A DNA stretch of 64,000 nucleotides from Arthrobacter sp. StoSoilB20 (lineage in GTDB: Bacteria > Actinomycetota > Actinomycetes > Actinomycetales > Micrococcaceae), in contig NZ_AP024651.1 in NCBI RefSeq assembly GCF_019977295.1, positions 2,914,001 to 2,978,000 on the forward strand. The letters run 5' to 3'. Within the stretch, counting starts at the first letter, position 1, and every line of letters begins with the position of its first letter. The position numbers were made by a program, and so were the translations under genes. The notes beneath the pieces were generated by a model. That model saw nothing but the letters and a program-made list of their open reading frames with translations. It was not told where the DNA came from and ran no database searches. Shown one piece after another: positions 53,147 to 61,276 of the stretch.

Positions 53147-53186
53147 TGGAACGGCAACGAATTACGTGGAAGTGGAGCAGATGGGC

Positions 53187-53849
53187 ATGCGTTTCAAGGA
53201 CCGTGCGGAAGCCGGTCGACGCCTGGCTGAAGCCCTCCCCCAACTCCGGGAGCAGCCGGACACCATAGTGCTGGGCCTGGCCCGCGGTGGCGTTCCCGTG
53301 GCCGCTGCGGCAGCAAACGCGTTGTACCTGCCCTACGGTGCCATCCTGGTACGCAAGCTTGGCATCCCCGGCCGCGACGAGACCGCCTTCGGCGCCCTGG
53401 CGTGGTCACAAGGGGATGTTCTCCGGATCGTCAACAGGCCACTGAAGGAACTTATCCTCGCCCACGGAATCTCCCAGTCCGCGCTGGATGCGGTGGAGGC
53501 ACACGAACGGTCCGAGCTGCTCCGGCGTGCGCAGGCCTATCCTGGCACCGGGCACGATCTTCGCGGAAAGACGGTGGTGCTGGCCGACGACGGACTGGCC
53601 ACCGGGGCCACCATGCGGGCGGCCGTGGAAGCTGTTCGTTCAGCCGGGGCACGCACGGTCATTGCCGCCGTGCCTGTCGCCTCATTGGAAGCCTCGACGT
53701 CGCTGGCCCGGGTCTGCGACTTTGTCATGGCATTGCACACACCCGGAAAGTTCCATGCTGTTGGCGCCTTCTACGAACACTTCGGGCAGTTGACCGACGC
53801 CGACGTCGTCAGCCGGCTGGAAGGTGCCGGGGCCGGCCGGCGCCCCTAG
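53187..53849 (+). CDS. Phosphoribosyltransferase-family protein
   Basis: Type I PRTase-fold protein of 220 residues. The PRPP-binding loop is VVLADDGLATGATMRAAVEAV (about 130-150), and the N-terminal part has VLGLARGGVPVAAAAANAL and ILVRKLGIPGRDETAFGA. It belongs to the stand-alone group annotated as putative PRTases near stress or hydrolase genes; the base substrate is unknown. Start ATG 53187 (MRFKDRAEAG) is chosen because GGAG lies 9 nt ahead; GTG 53166 and ATG 53181 are in frame upstream. Confidence 0.88.
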   Translation: MRFKDRAEAGRRLAEALPQLREQPDTIVLGLARGGVPVAAAAANALYLPYGAILVRKLGIPGRDETAFGALAWSQGDVLRIVNRPLKELILAHGISQSALDAVEAHERSELLRRAQAYPGTGHDLRGKTVVLADDGLATGATMRAAVEAVRSAGARTVIAAVPVASLEASTSLARVCDFVMALHTPGKFHAVGAFYEHFGQLTDADVVSRLEGAGAGRRP

Positions 53850-53871
53850 CGGCCGTCGTTCTCCAACGCAC

Positions 53872-53906
53872 AAGCGGGTGCGGTCCGTTGTGGACCGCAC
53901 CCGCTT
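53872..53906. terminator. Bidirectional terminator between PRTase and MHS transporter genes
   Basis: Perfect 15-bp stem (53872-53886 with 53892-53906) and 5-nt loop between two convergent genes. Confidence 0.85.
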
Positions 53907-53920
53907 TGCAGTTTCCCGAA

Positions 53921-55255
53921 TTAGTGGTGGACGCTGTAGCCCAGCGGCCGGCCGCGGGTTTCCTTGGCGAGGATCACGCCCACGGCGGAGATGATGCACA
54001 GCCCCATGATGTACAAGCCCACCGAACCGGACCACTTGGTGGAGTCCAGGAGAGCCTGGGCGATCAGGGGTGCGAAGGCACCGCCCAGGATGGCACCCAG
54101 GGCGTACCCGATGGAGATGCCGGAGTAGCGGACCTGCGCAGGGAACATCTCGGCGTACATGGCGGACATTGGACCGTAGGACAGACCCAGGCCGATCGTC
54201 AGGACGAACAGGGCGGTTCCGTAGAGCACGATGTCCTTGGAATCGATCAACACGAACATTGGAATCATCCAGGCGAAAACCAATCCATAGCCGATCAGGA
54301 AGGTCTTGACGCGTCCGATCTTGTCCGACAACCAGCCACCCACCATGGTGAAGATGAGCCAGCCGAACGAGGCAACGGTGGTGGCGAGCAGAACCTGCGG
54401 GGTGGGCATCTTCAGCGTACGTGTGGCGTAGGAGATGAAGAAGGCAATCAGCAGGTACCCGGCGGCGTTGTTGGCAATGAAGATCAAAGCGGCGAGAACA
54501 ACTTCCTTCTTGTTCTTCCGGAAGAGCTCACCCAAGGGCGCCTTGCTTTCAGCCTTGCGCTGGGCAATCTCCTTGAAGACCGGGCTCTCACCGACGGCGC
54601 GGCGGATGAGGTAGCCCACCACGATCAGGACTACGGACAGCAGGAACGGCACACGCCATCCCCATGAGGCGAATTCTTCCTTGGACATGGCCGTCTGAAG
54701 GATGAACAGCAGGCCGGTGGCCAGGATCATGCCGATGGGCACACCGATCTGCGGGTAGGCGCCGAAGAGTCCGCGCTTTTTGACCGGTGCGTGCTCCACG
54801 GCCATGAGGGCGGCACCGCCCCACTCACCGCCTGCGGAGAAGCCCTGGACCACGCGGAGCGTGATCAGCAGCACCGGAGCCCAGACGCCGATGGTGGCGT
54901 AGGTGGGCAGCAAGCCGATCAGGGCGGTGGCTGCACCCATCATGACCAATGTCATGACCAGGACGGCTTTACGGCCCATCCTGTCGCCGAGGTGTCCGGC
55001 GACGAATGCCCCGAGGGGACGGAACAGGAAGCTGATGCCGATCGTGGCGAACGACAAGAGCTGGGCGACTCCGGGGTTGGACTTCTCCAAGGGAGAGAGG
55101 AACAGCGGTGCCAGCAGTGTTGCCGTGAGTTGGGCGAAGATGAAGAAGTCGTACCACTCAATGGTGGTGCCTACCAGCGTCCCGGCCAGTACCCGGCGCT
55201 CTTCGCGCTTACTGCTGGGTCCTGACTGGGAGTCGACAGTGGAAGTTGCGGTCAT
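53921..55255 (-). CDS. MFS transporter, metabolite:H+ symporter (MHS) family
   Basis: Twelve-helix symporter of 444 residues. MHS hallmarks are GTTIEWYDFFIFAQLTATL at the start of helix 1, FRPLGAFVAGHLGDRMGRKAVL (loop 2-3), RVVQGFSAGGEWGGAALMAVEHAP (helix 4) and RYSGISIGYALGAILGG. The family includes transporters of shikimate, alpha-ketoglutarate, proline/betaine and aromatic acids. The divergent IclR regulator suggests uptake of an organic or aromatic acid. GGAG precedes the ATG. Confidence 0.92.
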   Translation of the reverse strand: MTATSTVDSQSGPSSKREERRVLAGTLVGTTIEWYDFFIFAQLTATLLAPLFLSPLEKSNPGVAQLLSFATIGISFLFRPLGAFVAGHLGDRMGRKAVLVMTLVMMGAATALIGLLPTYATIGVWAPVLLITLRVVQGFSAGGEWGGAALMAVEHAPVKKRGLFGAYPQIGVPIGMILATGLLFILQTAMSKEEFASWGWRVPFLLSVVLIVVGYLIRRAVGESPVFKEIAQRKAESKAPLGELFRKNKKEVVLAALIFIANNAAGYLLIAFFISYATRTLKMPTPQVLLATTVASFGWLIFTMVGGWLSDKIGRVKTFLIGYGLVFAWMIPMFVLIDSKDIVLYGTALFVLTIGLGLSYGPMSAMYAEMFPAQVRYSGISIGYALGAILGGAFAPLIAQALLDSTKWSGSVGLYIMGLCIISAVGVILAKETRGRPLGYSVHH

Positions 55256-55301
55256 TGGAACTCCATGGGGTGAGAGTGACTGGTCGGCATTTGACTTGCA
55301 T

Positions 55302-55358
55302 TAACCGACAGAACGGTCAGTTAGGAAAGAATACTACATTCTGTGACCCAAAGCACAG
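55302..55358. promoter_or_regulatory. Candidate operators between the MHS transporter and iclR genes
   Basis: TAACCGAC (55302-55309) and GTCAGTTA (55316-55323) form an inverted repeat with 7 of 8 positions pairing, suited to an IclR dimer. CTGTG-N8-CACAG (55341-55358) contains TGTGA-N6-GCACA, one base off the CRP/GlxR consensus. Confidence 0.5.
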
Positions 55359-55381
55359 CCCTCGGGAAGTTCGCACCAACA

Positions 55382-55395
55382 TAGGATGGTTCGCA
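55382..55395 (+). promoter_or_regulatory. -10 box giving a leaderless iclR mRNA
   Basis: TAGGAT (55382-55387), then 7 nt, then ATG at 55395. The upstream in-frame ATG at 55386 overlaps the box and would not be in the RNA. Confidence 0.5.
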
Positions 55396-56132
55396 TGAAT
55401 CCCCGCAGCGATGTCCACCCTCCAACGGAAGCGGCGGCACAAGCACCGCCGTCGCAAACCTTGTCACGGGGAATCCGCGCCTTGGAGATCCTCGCGGCCG
55501 CCGACCATCCACTGACCATTGCCGAGCTCACCGAAGCGCTCGGGGTGCACCGCTCCGTGGCCTACCGGATTCTCCGGACCCTGGAGGACCATTCCCTCCT
55601 GGTGCGCGATGACTCCGGGCGGGTACAACCCGGGCCCGGGCTGGCAGTCCTTGCCAGTGGCGTCTCCCGGAACCTGCAAACCGCCGCACTGCCGGAACTG
55701 ACCCAACTCGCCAACACCTTGCACATGACGGCCTTCGTGGCCGTCTGGGACCATCAAGAGTGCGTCACCCTGGTCACCGTTGAACCGCGGCACGCCGGCG
55801 CTGCGCTGGCCCAGCACCCCGGAAGCCGCCACCCGGTCAGTACCGGCGCTCCCGGAATCGCCATTCAATCCACCATGACCGAAGAACGCTGGCAGCAGAT
55901 GGGCGCCGGAAACCCCTACCGCCCCGAAGCCCATCAGGCGCGCCGCCTGGGCTACGCCACCAGCCACGACGAAGTCATCGCCGGACTGTCCTCCATTGCC
56001 GCCCCCATCAGGGTCCCCGGCGGACGGCCCGCCGCGATCGCCGTCGTCTATATCCGCCTGGACCAAGACCCTGACGCCGTTGGCCAAGCACTGGCGGCCA
56101 GTGCGGCACGCATTGAGAGCCAGCTGGCTTGA
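55395..56132 (+). CDS. IclR-family transcriptional regulator
   Basis: Regulator of 245 residues. The winged helix-turn-helix is at about 22-85 (RGIRALEILAAADHPLTIAELTEALGVHRSVAYRILRTLEDHSLL in outline), and the IclR effector domain is at about 95-245 (GYATSHDEVIAGLSSIAAPIRVPGGRPAAIAVVY). It diverges from the MHS transporter, the usual arrangement for a regulator of uptake of an organic acid. Start ATG 55395 is based on the leaderless promoter. Confidence 0.9.
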   Translation: MNPRSDVHPPTEAAAQAPPSQTLSRGIRALEILAAADHPLTIAELTEALGVHRSVAYRILRTLEDHSLLVRDDSGRVQPGPGLAVLASGVSRNLQTAALPELTQLANTLHMTAFVAVWDHQECVTLVTVEPRHAGAALAQHPGSRHPVSTGAPGIAIQSTMTEERWQQMGAGNPYRPEAHQARRLGYATSHDEVIAGLSSIAAPIRVPGGRPAAIAVVYIRLDQDPDAVGQALAASAARIESQLA

Positions 56133-56197
56133 ACCTTTCCGTGCAGGTCAAGTGGCGTGCCCCACAGCACAAGACCGGCAGCAACGGGAACTGAATA

Positions 56198-56240
56198 CTC
56201 GAAAGAAGGACCGGACATGCCGTCCGGTCCTTCTTTCGAG
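56198..56240 (+). terminator. Perfect 19-bp hairpin between iclR and the MoaF-like gene
   Basis: Arms 56198-56216 and 56222-56240 pair perfectly around a 5-nt loop. It ends 15 nt before the MoaF-like ATG; the ribosome-binding site GAGAAGGAA lies just outside the stem. It probably terminates iclR; a role in the 5' leader of the next gene is the alternative. Confidence 0.65.
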
Positions 56241-56255
56241 CCCGAGAAGGAACCC

Positions 56256-57056
56256 ATGAGCCTGAATCTCCTAGACACCTCCAACTGGCTGCCGTTGGAC
56301 GGCCTGGCCCCCGGCTTCGACGCCAACAAGGCGCCCACCGTGCAGGACCTGGCAGGAAAGCAGTTCTCCCTCAGCAATGACGGCGGCCCCATGACGTTCA
56401 GCTTCGATGACGAAGAAGTTCAGTGGGCTGCGGCCGGCCAGTCAGGAACCGCACCCTATGAGGCCTTCCTGGTGGCCGAGGAACTGTACTACGTCCAATG
56501 GCAGAGCACCCAGGATCCCGGACTCGCCGTTTCCCTGGTCCTGGACCTGCTGCACGGCAGGGCGCTGTACATTGGTGCCGCACTGGGCAGGGCAACAGCG
56601 TCGAGTGTGGCCGTCCAGCACGATTTCCGCCCCGGGACGCTCGATGGCCACCATCCCACGGGGGCCGAAATTTCAGAAAGCAACGCACTCATTGGGCGGC
56701 GCGTTGAATGGGTCTACAGCGAATCCCACGCCTATGAGCACATCTATCTCAGCCCCACCTGGTACACCTGGCAATGCCTGGCAGGTCCCGAGCGCGGATT
56801 GGCGGACACGGACTCCAATACCGTCTTTCAGATCCGCCCCGGAATCTTCGTCTTCACGTGGCGCGAGAAAGTCATACCGTGCGGATCGGTGACCATTGCG
56901 GACCACCGTGATCCCCATGCCATCCGGTCCCACGGCAGTCTCTTCGGTTGGGACGAGGCGGGCATCGCGCCGGTGCACTTCACTTTCGGCGCTCACGGCC
57001 GGCTGATCAGCATCAGCCGGCACAGCCCCGGGCTCAACCCGGCGATGGGAATCTAG
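56256..57056 (+). CDS. MoaF-like protein
   Basis: Protein of 266 residues with two MoaF-like lipocalin-type halves: N-terminal (LDGLAPGFDANKAPTVQDLAGKQFSLSNDGG, about 10-135) and C-terminal (LIGRRVEWVYSESHAYEHIYLSPTWYTWQCLAGPERGLADTD in outline, about 150-266). MoaF was named in Klebsiella, where it lies in a monoamine-induced operon; its chemistry is not settled. The adjacent permease and AraC/FeaR-like gene suit an amine-related role. ATG 56256 follows GAGAAGGAA; earlier in-frame starts fall within the hairpin. Confidence 0.8.
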   Translation: MSLNLLDTSNWLPLDGLAPGFDANKAPTVQDLAGKQFSLSNDGGPMTFSFDDEEVQWAAAGQSGTAPYEAFLVAEELYYVQWQSTQDPGLAVSLVLDLLHGRALYIGAALGRATASSVAVQHDFRPGTLDGHHPTGAEISESNALIGRRVEWVYSESHAYEHIYLSPTWYTWQCLAGPERGLADTDSNTVFQIRPGIFVFTWREKVIPCGSVTIADHRDPHAIRSHGSLFGWDEAGIAPVHFTFGAHGRLISISRHSPGLNPAMGI

Positions 57057-57073
57057 CTCCACGGAAACAGGAC

Positions 57074-57114
57074 AAGGAAGCCCCGGCGGGCGAAACAACC
57101 GCCGGGGCTTCCTT
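57074..57114. terminator. Bidirectional terminator between MoaF-like and APC permease genes
   Basis: Perfect 16-bp stem (57074-57089 with 57099-57114) and 9-nt loop between two convergent genes. Confidence 0.88.
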
Positions 57115-57132
57115 CTGGATCAAGGACAGTTC

Positions 57133-58608
57133 TCAGTCTTCGGAACCATGGCCGATCCGGGCGTACAGTGCAGGCTGCGAGCGCCGGAGACGCAGGCCCC
57201 AGATGAGTCCAACAACTCCGGGCAGCAGCACCAGCATCGGCAGGACAAACGAGGCGGCCGTTGACTCGGTTTGCCCCAGCAGGACGTTGAAGTTGGCCAT
57301 GATGAGCACAAAGACGATCGCCAGGAGCACGAACCCCAGGCCGGGAGCGATCACCCTGACCCACAGGCTTGCCCCGTGCTGCTGGCGGCGGAAGAATCCG
57401 ATCACTGCCACAGAGACCACGGCCATCAACAGCACAAGCCCCATGGCACCACTGTTGGTGAGCCAGGTAAACATGGTCAGGACGGGATACAGCTCGCCCA
57501 TTTCCGAGCCGGAGCCGGCAATGGCAAAGGCAATGGTTACGACGACGGCAATGACCGTCTGTGCCAGCGAACCGGCAAAGGGTGCCCCGCTGGCGGCCCG
57601 CACCTTGGCCAGCGCCGACGGCAGGACACGCTCTCGTCCAAGGGAGAAGAAGTAGCGGGCTACGGCGTTGTGGAAGCTGACGAGTGCGGCGAAGAGGCTG
57701 GTGACAAAGAGGATCTGGGCAATGTCGCTGAGCAGGACGCCGCCATGGGTGCCCAGGAAGGCGAAGATCATGTCAGGCCCATTGGTGGTGGCCGCCTCAA
57801 TCACAGCGGAGGGGCCGGCGCCTACGGTCATGGCCCAAGCGGAGATTGCGTAGAAGACAGCGATGATGCCAACGGCCGAGAACGTTGCCCGGGCCACGGT
57901 GCGTTTGGGGTCCTTGGCCTCTTCACCGTAGATGGCCGCGGATTCGAAACCCATGAAGGCGGCAATACCGAAGGAGAGGACTGCTCCAACCCCGGGAACG
58001 AACAGGCTTTCGGGGCTGAAGGTTGCTGCGCTGATGCCTTCGGGCGCTACTGCGAGGCTGATGACGTCGTAGGCAATGACCACCAGGAACTCCAGGGCGA
58101 CCAGGACGCCCAGCACCTTGGCGGACAGATCCACCCTGTTCACTCCCAGCCATCCGACGATTGCGATGCACACCAGCACAGGAATCCACCACGGCACGCT
58201 GATACCAAGCCGCGCGGACAACAGCGATGAGACGGTGAAGCCGAACAAGCCGTAGATGCCCACTTGCATGAGGTTGTAGGCCATGAGGGCAATCAGTGAT
58301 GCCCCCACACCGGCCGGCCTGGAAATGCCTTGGGCAATGTAGGCGTAGAACGCCCCGGCGTTGGTGACGTAGCGGCTCATTGCGGCGTAACCGACAGCGA
58401 ACAAAGCCAGGATTGCGCCCAGGATCAGGAAGGACAGTGGGACACCGGTGACCCCGGTAACGGCGAAGGTGGTGGTTACTCCACCCGCGAGCACGGTCAG
58501 CGGTGCCGAGGCCGCGATAATCATGAAGGTTACTGCCGGTACGCCCAGACGCCTCCTGGTGCCTACGGCTCCAGCGGCCTTGCCTTTGACGGGGTTGTCC
58601 ACGCTCAT
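57133..58608 (-). CDS. APC-family amino acid/amine permease
   Basis: Membrane transporter of 491 residues with about twelve to fourteen helices. The start region is RRRLGVPAVTFMIIAASAPLTVLAGG. GFESAAIYGEEAKDPKRTVARATF is the usual helix 6 to loop motif of the family and TNAGAFYAYIAQGISRPAG lies in helix 3. It falls in the amino-acid/polyamine group of unnamed actinobacterial permeases. AGGAG lies 6 nt before ATG 58608. The divergent AraC-type regulator probably controls it. Confidence 0.9.
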   Translation of the reverse strand: MSVDNPVKGKAAGAVGTRRRLGVPAVTFMIIAASAPLTVLAGGVTTTFAVTGVTGVPLSFLILGAILALFAVGYAAMSRYVTNAGAFYAYIAQGISRPAGVGASLIALMAYNLMQVGIYGLFGFTVSSLLSARLGISVPWWIPVLVCIAIVGWLGVNRVDLSAKVLGVLVALEFLVVIAYDVISLAVAPEGISAATFSPESLFVPGVGAVLSFGIAAFMGFESAAIYGEEAKDPKRTVARATFSAVGIIAVFYAISAWAMTVGAGPSAVIEAATTNGPDMIFAFLGTHGGVLLSDIAQILFVTSLFAALVSFHNAVARYFFSLGRERVLPSALAKVRAASGAPFAGSLAQTVIAVVVTIAFAIAGSGSEMGELYPVLTMFTWLTNSGAMGLVLLMAVVSVAVIGFFRRQQHGASLWVRVIAPGLGFVLLAIVFVLIMANFNVLLGQTESTAASFVLPMLVLLPGVVGLIWGLRLRRSQPALYARIGHGSED

Positions 58609-58844
58609 AGTGTGCTCCTGCCTCGGTGCCACGGGAGATTGCGCGGCACGATGTCTGTCATTCCGCAATCTTCCACCGCATGGTCCCTGCGTGACTTGTC
58701 TCACACGGCAGGGTGTTTGTCGGAGCACGCAAGCACGGACGCACGGGGCGCCCGGTGTAGAATCGTGGGCAAGCTCACGTCCGCACAACCGGGCATTCCC
58801 GGCATCAGTGGCAGCGGCGCCGCGGGCCACTTAGAAGGAGTTCG

Positions 58845-59822
58845 ATGACCGTCGCGGCTGATACGGGCCCCGCAACCGTGGAAACCATCGTGGCGGAGTC
58901 GTTCCAGGAGTGGAGCAAGGCGATCTCCACCTCCTTTGTGCCACTGCTGGCAACGGGTCCGGTCAGTTCCTCGTTCCAGGCAGCGTCCTTCCACGGAACA
59001 ATGCGGGCACGCGTGCTGGGACAAATCTCCGTAGTGGAAATTACCGCCGGTCCCCACACTGTCCAGCGCACACCGGAACTGATTGCCAAGTCAGCAGGAC
59101 GCTTCTTCAAACTCAGCATCCAATTGGCGGGATCGGGCCGCCTGGTTCAGGACGAACGCGAGGCCGTGCTGCTCCCCGGCGATCTCTCCATCTACGACAC
59201 CTCCCGCCCGTACCAACTAACGTTCGACGACGACTTCCGCACTTTGGTGCTCATGTTCCCGCACGTCCTGCTGGACTTGCCCGCTGAAGCGATGGGACAT
59301 GTGACGGCCTTGCGCATTCCGGGCGATGAGGGCCTGGGCGAACTCATCAGCCCCTTCCTGGTCAAGCTGGCCGATAACCTCGAAGCCCTCTCCGGCACCA
59401 ACGGGCTCCGGTTGGTCCACAACGCCCTGGACCTGGTCACCACGCTTTTCAACGGTGAACTCGATCAACTGATCGAGACAGGGAGGGATCCGCACCTGCT
59501 GCTGTTGGGCCGAATCCATGACTACATCGAGGCCAACCTCGGTGACCCCGAGCTCTCCCCCGGGACCATTGCCGCTGCCCATTACATTTCCACGCGGCAT
59601 CTGCACGACCTCTTCCAGGAAATCGGGACCACGGTGGCGTCCTCCATCCGGCAACGGCGACTGGAACGTTGCCGGCGGGACCTCAGGGATCCGGTGCTGG
59701 CGGATCGAGCTGTCACGGCAATCGCGGCGCGGTGGGGCTTCACCGATGCCGCCCATTTCAGCCGCATCTTCCGCGCAGCTTTCGGGAATTCCCCCACCGG
59801 ATACCGCAGCGAACCCCGGTAG
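58845..59822 (+). CDS. AraC-family transcriptional regulator (FeaR-like)
   Basis: Regulator of 325 residues. An N-terminal AraC-binding-like domain (about 15-190, with GSGRLVQDEREAVLLPGDLSIYDTSRPYQLTFDDDFRTLVLMFP in outline) resembles the domain of FeaR, the activator of amine oxidation genes. The C-terminal double helix-turn-helix (about 222-325) has YISTRHLHDLFQEIGTTVASSIRQRRLERC and IAARWGFTDAAHFSRIFRAAFGNSPTGYR in outline. AAGGAG precedes the ATG. It diverges from the APC permease by a 236-bp gap, the likely control region. Confidence 0.9.
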   Translation: MTVAADTGPATVETIVAESFQEWSKAISTSFVPLLATGPVSSSFQAASFHGTMRARVLGQISVVEITAGPHTVQRTPELIAKSAGRFFKLSIQLAGSGRLVQDEREAVLLPGDLSIYDTSRPYQLTFDDDFRTLVLMFPHVLLDLPAEAMGHVTALRIPGDEGLGELISPFLVKLADNLEALSGTNGLRLVHNALDLVTTLFNGELDQLIETGRDPHLLLLGRIHDYIEANLGDPELSPGTIAAAHYISTRHLHDLFQEIGTTVASSIRQRRLERCRRDLRDPVLADRAVTAIAARWGFTDAAHFSRIFRAAFGNSPTGYRSEPR

Positions 59823-59828
59823 CTGGAG

Positions 59829-61190
59829 TTACGCCTGAGGCCTGCTTTTCATCACCAAGGATGTCAGGACGCCGAGCACCAGAAGGCCCGCCGCGGCTGC
59901 CATCGAAACCACGAAGGCCGCACCGGGCCCCTGTGTCTGGGCCAATTGCCCCGCCAGGTAGGCACCTAACGCGGTACCTGCAACGATTCCACTTGCCAGG
60001 GCCGTCATGACTGTGGCCATGCGACCCGCCGGCGCCACCACTCCGCCGATGCTGAACACGGTGACCATCACCGGGCCCACGGGAATACCCAGGATCAGCA
60101 AGACAAAGACCATTGGCCAGATACCGGCGGGCAACAGGAGCAGGAACGACAATGCTGACATCGCAAGTGCAGCCGCGACCCAACGGGAGGCCAAGCTGAA
60201 CCGTTGCGGCCAAAAGGCTACGGACAGAGCCGCCACAGCGGAACTCAGACCCATCACGGCATACAAAAGACCTGCGATCTCGGCCGTTGCGTACTGCGCT
60301 GAATAGGCGCTCAGCGCGTTTTGGGTCGCCCCGAAAAAGGTACCCATGCACACCATGGCAAGGACCGGAACGGCCACTACTGCTCCAGCCCAACGGTTGC
60401 GCCGCTGCGGACCCGTTTGCGCAGCCCCATCACCGGAAGGCACGACGCCGGGCGCCGGCTTGCGGGGTGCGGGAACCACTGCATGCTGGCTGGGGTGGAC
60501 GGCGAAAGCCGGCACCAATGTGATGGTCATGACCGCTGCCAGGGCCAGTGGCAGCCACGGCGCCACCATGCTGGCCAGGACACCCACCAACGCAGGTCCG
60601 AGGACGAACGTCACTTCGTCAGCGGTGCCCTCATAGGACAACGCGGTATCCAGATCGGCACGGTTTGATGCCACGCTCTTGCTTCCACTGGTGGCCGAGG
60701 GGGAAAGGTTGCGGGTGGTCAGTGCCATCCAGCGGACCCTTGCCATCGGACCAACCTGCGGGCAGCTCGCACCGGCCATGAAAGCCGCCACCAGGACGAC
60801 TGCGGCATCACCTGCCGAACCGTAGGCCGGGGTGAGGTACGCCGCGGCAAGCAATCCGGCAACAGCCAATGCGTTGATGACCGCGGCCACGAGAAGCACT
60901 ATCCGCTGACCTGCGCGATCAGCCAGGGAACCAAGGACCGGCGCGCCAAGGGCAGAACCGATGCCAACAGCCCCGGCAGCCATGCCGCCAATGGCGTAGG
61001 ACTGGCTGACGGCGGTGACCAGTGTCAGGGTTCCGACGGTGAGCATGGCCAGGGGAAGCCGGGCGAAGAGGCCCAAGGGCAGGAAACCAGGTCCTGCCAA
61101 CTCGGGAAGCCGCGCGAAACGGCCAGGCAGGCGTGATGGGCGTGAGGTCGCAGAAGGGAGGGGCTGGGAGGCCACTGAAGATTTTTCCAT
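59829..61190 (-). CDS. MFS transporter
   Basis: Major-facilitator exporter-like protein of 453 residues with twelve helices and a long central loop (about 245-270, Pro/Gly-rich). Motif A is seen as APVLGSLADRAGQRIVLL. Substrate unknown; no regulator is adjacent except the convergent AraC gene, with stop codons only 6 bp apart. ATG 61190 has no good Shine-Dalgarno of its own; the strong GGAGGAGGG at 61221-61230 instead serves a four-codon frame just upstream. Confidence 0.85.
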   Translation of the reverse strand: MEKSSVASQPLPSATSRPSRLPGRFARLPELAGPGFLPLGLFARLPLAMLTVGTLTLVTAVSQSYAIGGMAAGAVGIGSALGAPVLGSLADRAGQRIVLLVAAVINALAVAGLLAAAYLTPAYGSAGDAAVVLVAAFMAGASCPQVGPMARVRWMALTTRNLSPSATSGSKSVASNRADLDTALSYEGTADEVTFVLGPALVGVLASMVAPWLPLALAAVMTITLVPAFAVHPSQHAVVPAPRKPAPGVVPSGDGAAQTGPQRRNRWAGAVVAVPVLAMVCMGTFFGATQNALSAYSAQYATAEIAGLLYAVMGLSSAVAALSVAFWPQRFSLASRWVAAALAMSALSFLLLLPAGIWPMVFVLLILGIPVGPVMVTVFSIGGVVAPAGRMATVMTALASGIVAGTALGAYLAGQLAQTQGPGAAFVVSMAAAAGLLVLGVLTSLVMKSRPQA

Positions 61191-61203
61191 TAATCCGGGT
61201 TCG

Positions 61204-61238
61204 CTAAAGGATGCGCATCGTCCCTCCTCCCGATGCGC
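61204..61238 (-). promoter_or_regulatory. Structured leader with mini-ORF ahead of the MFS gene
   Basis: GCGCATCG (61213-61220) and CGATGCGC (61231-61238) form an 8-bp stem. Its loop, read on the minus strand, is the all-purine GGAGGAGGGA, a very strong Shine-Dalgarno. The ATG at 61218 inside the stem opens the frame MRIL followed by TAG (61204), 13 nt before the MFS start at 61190. Translation of the mini-ORF could open or re-initiate at the MFS gene. Confidence 0.45.
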
Positions 61239-61276
61239 GCGACCCGGTGTAACGGGTTAAGTCTATCGGATATGTC

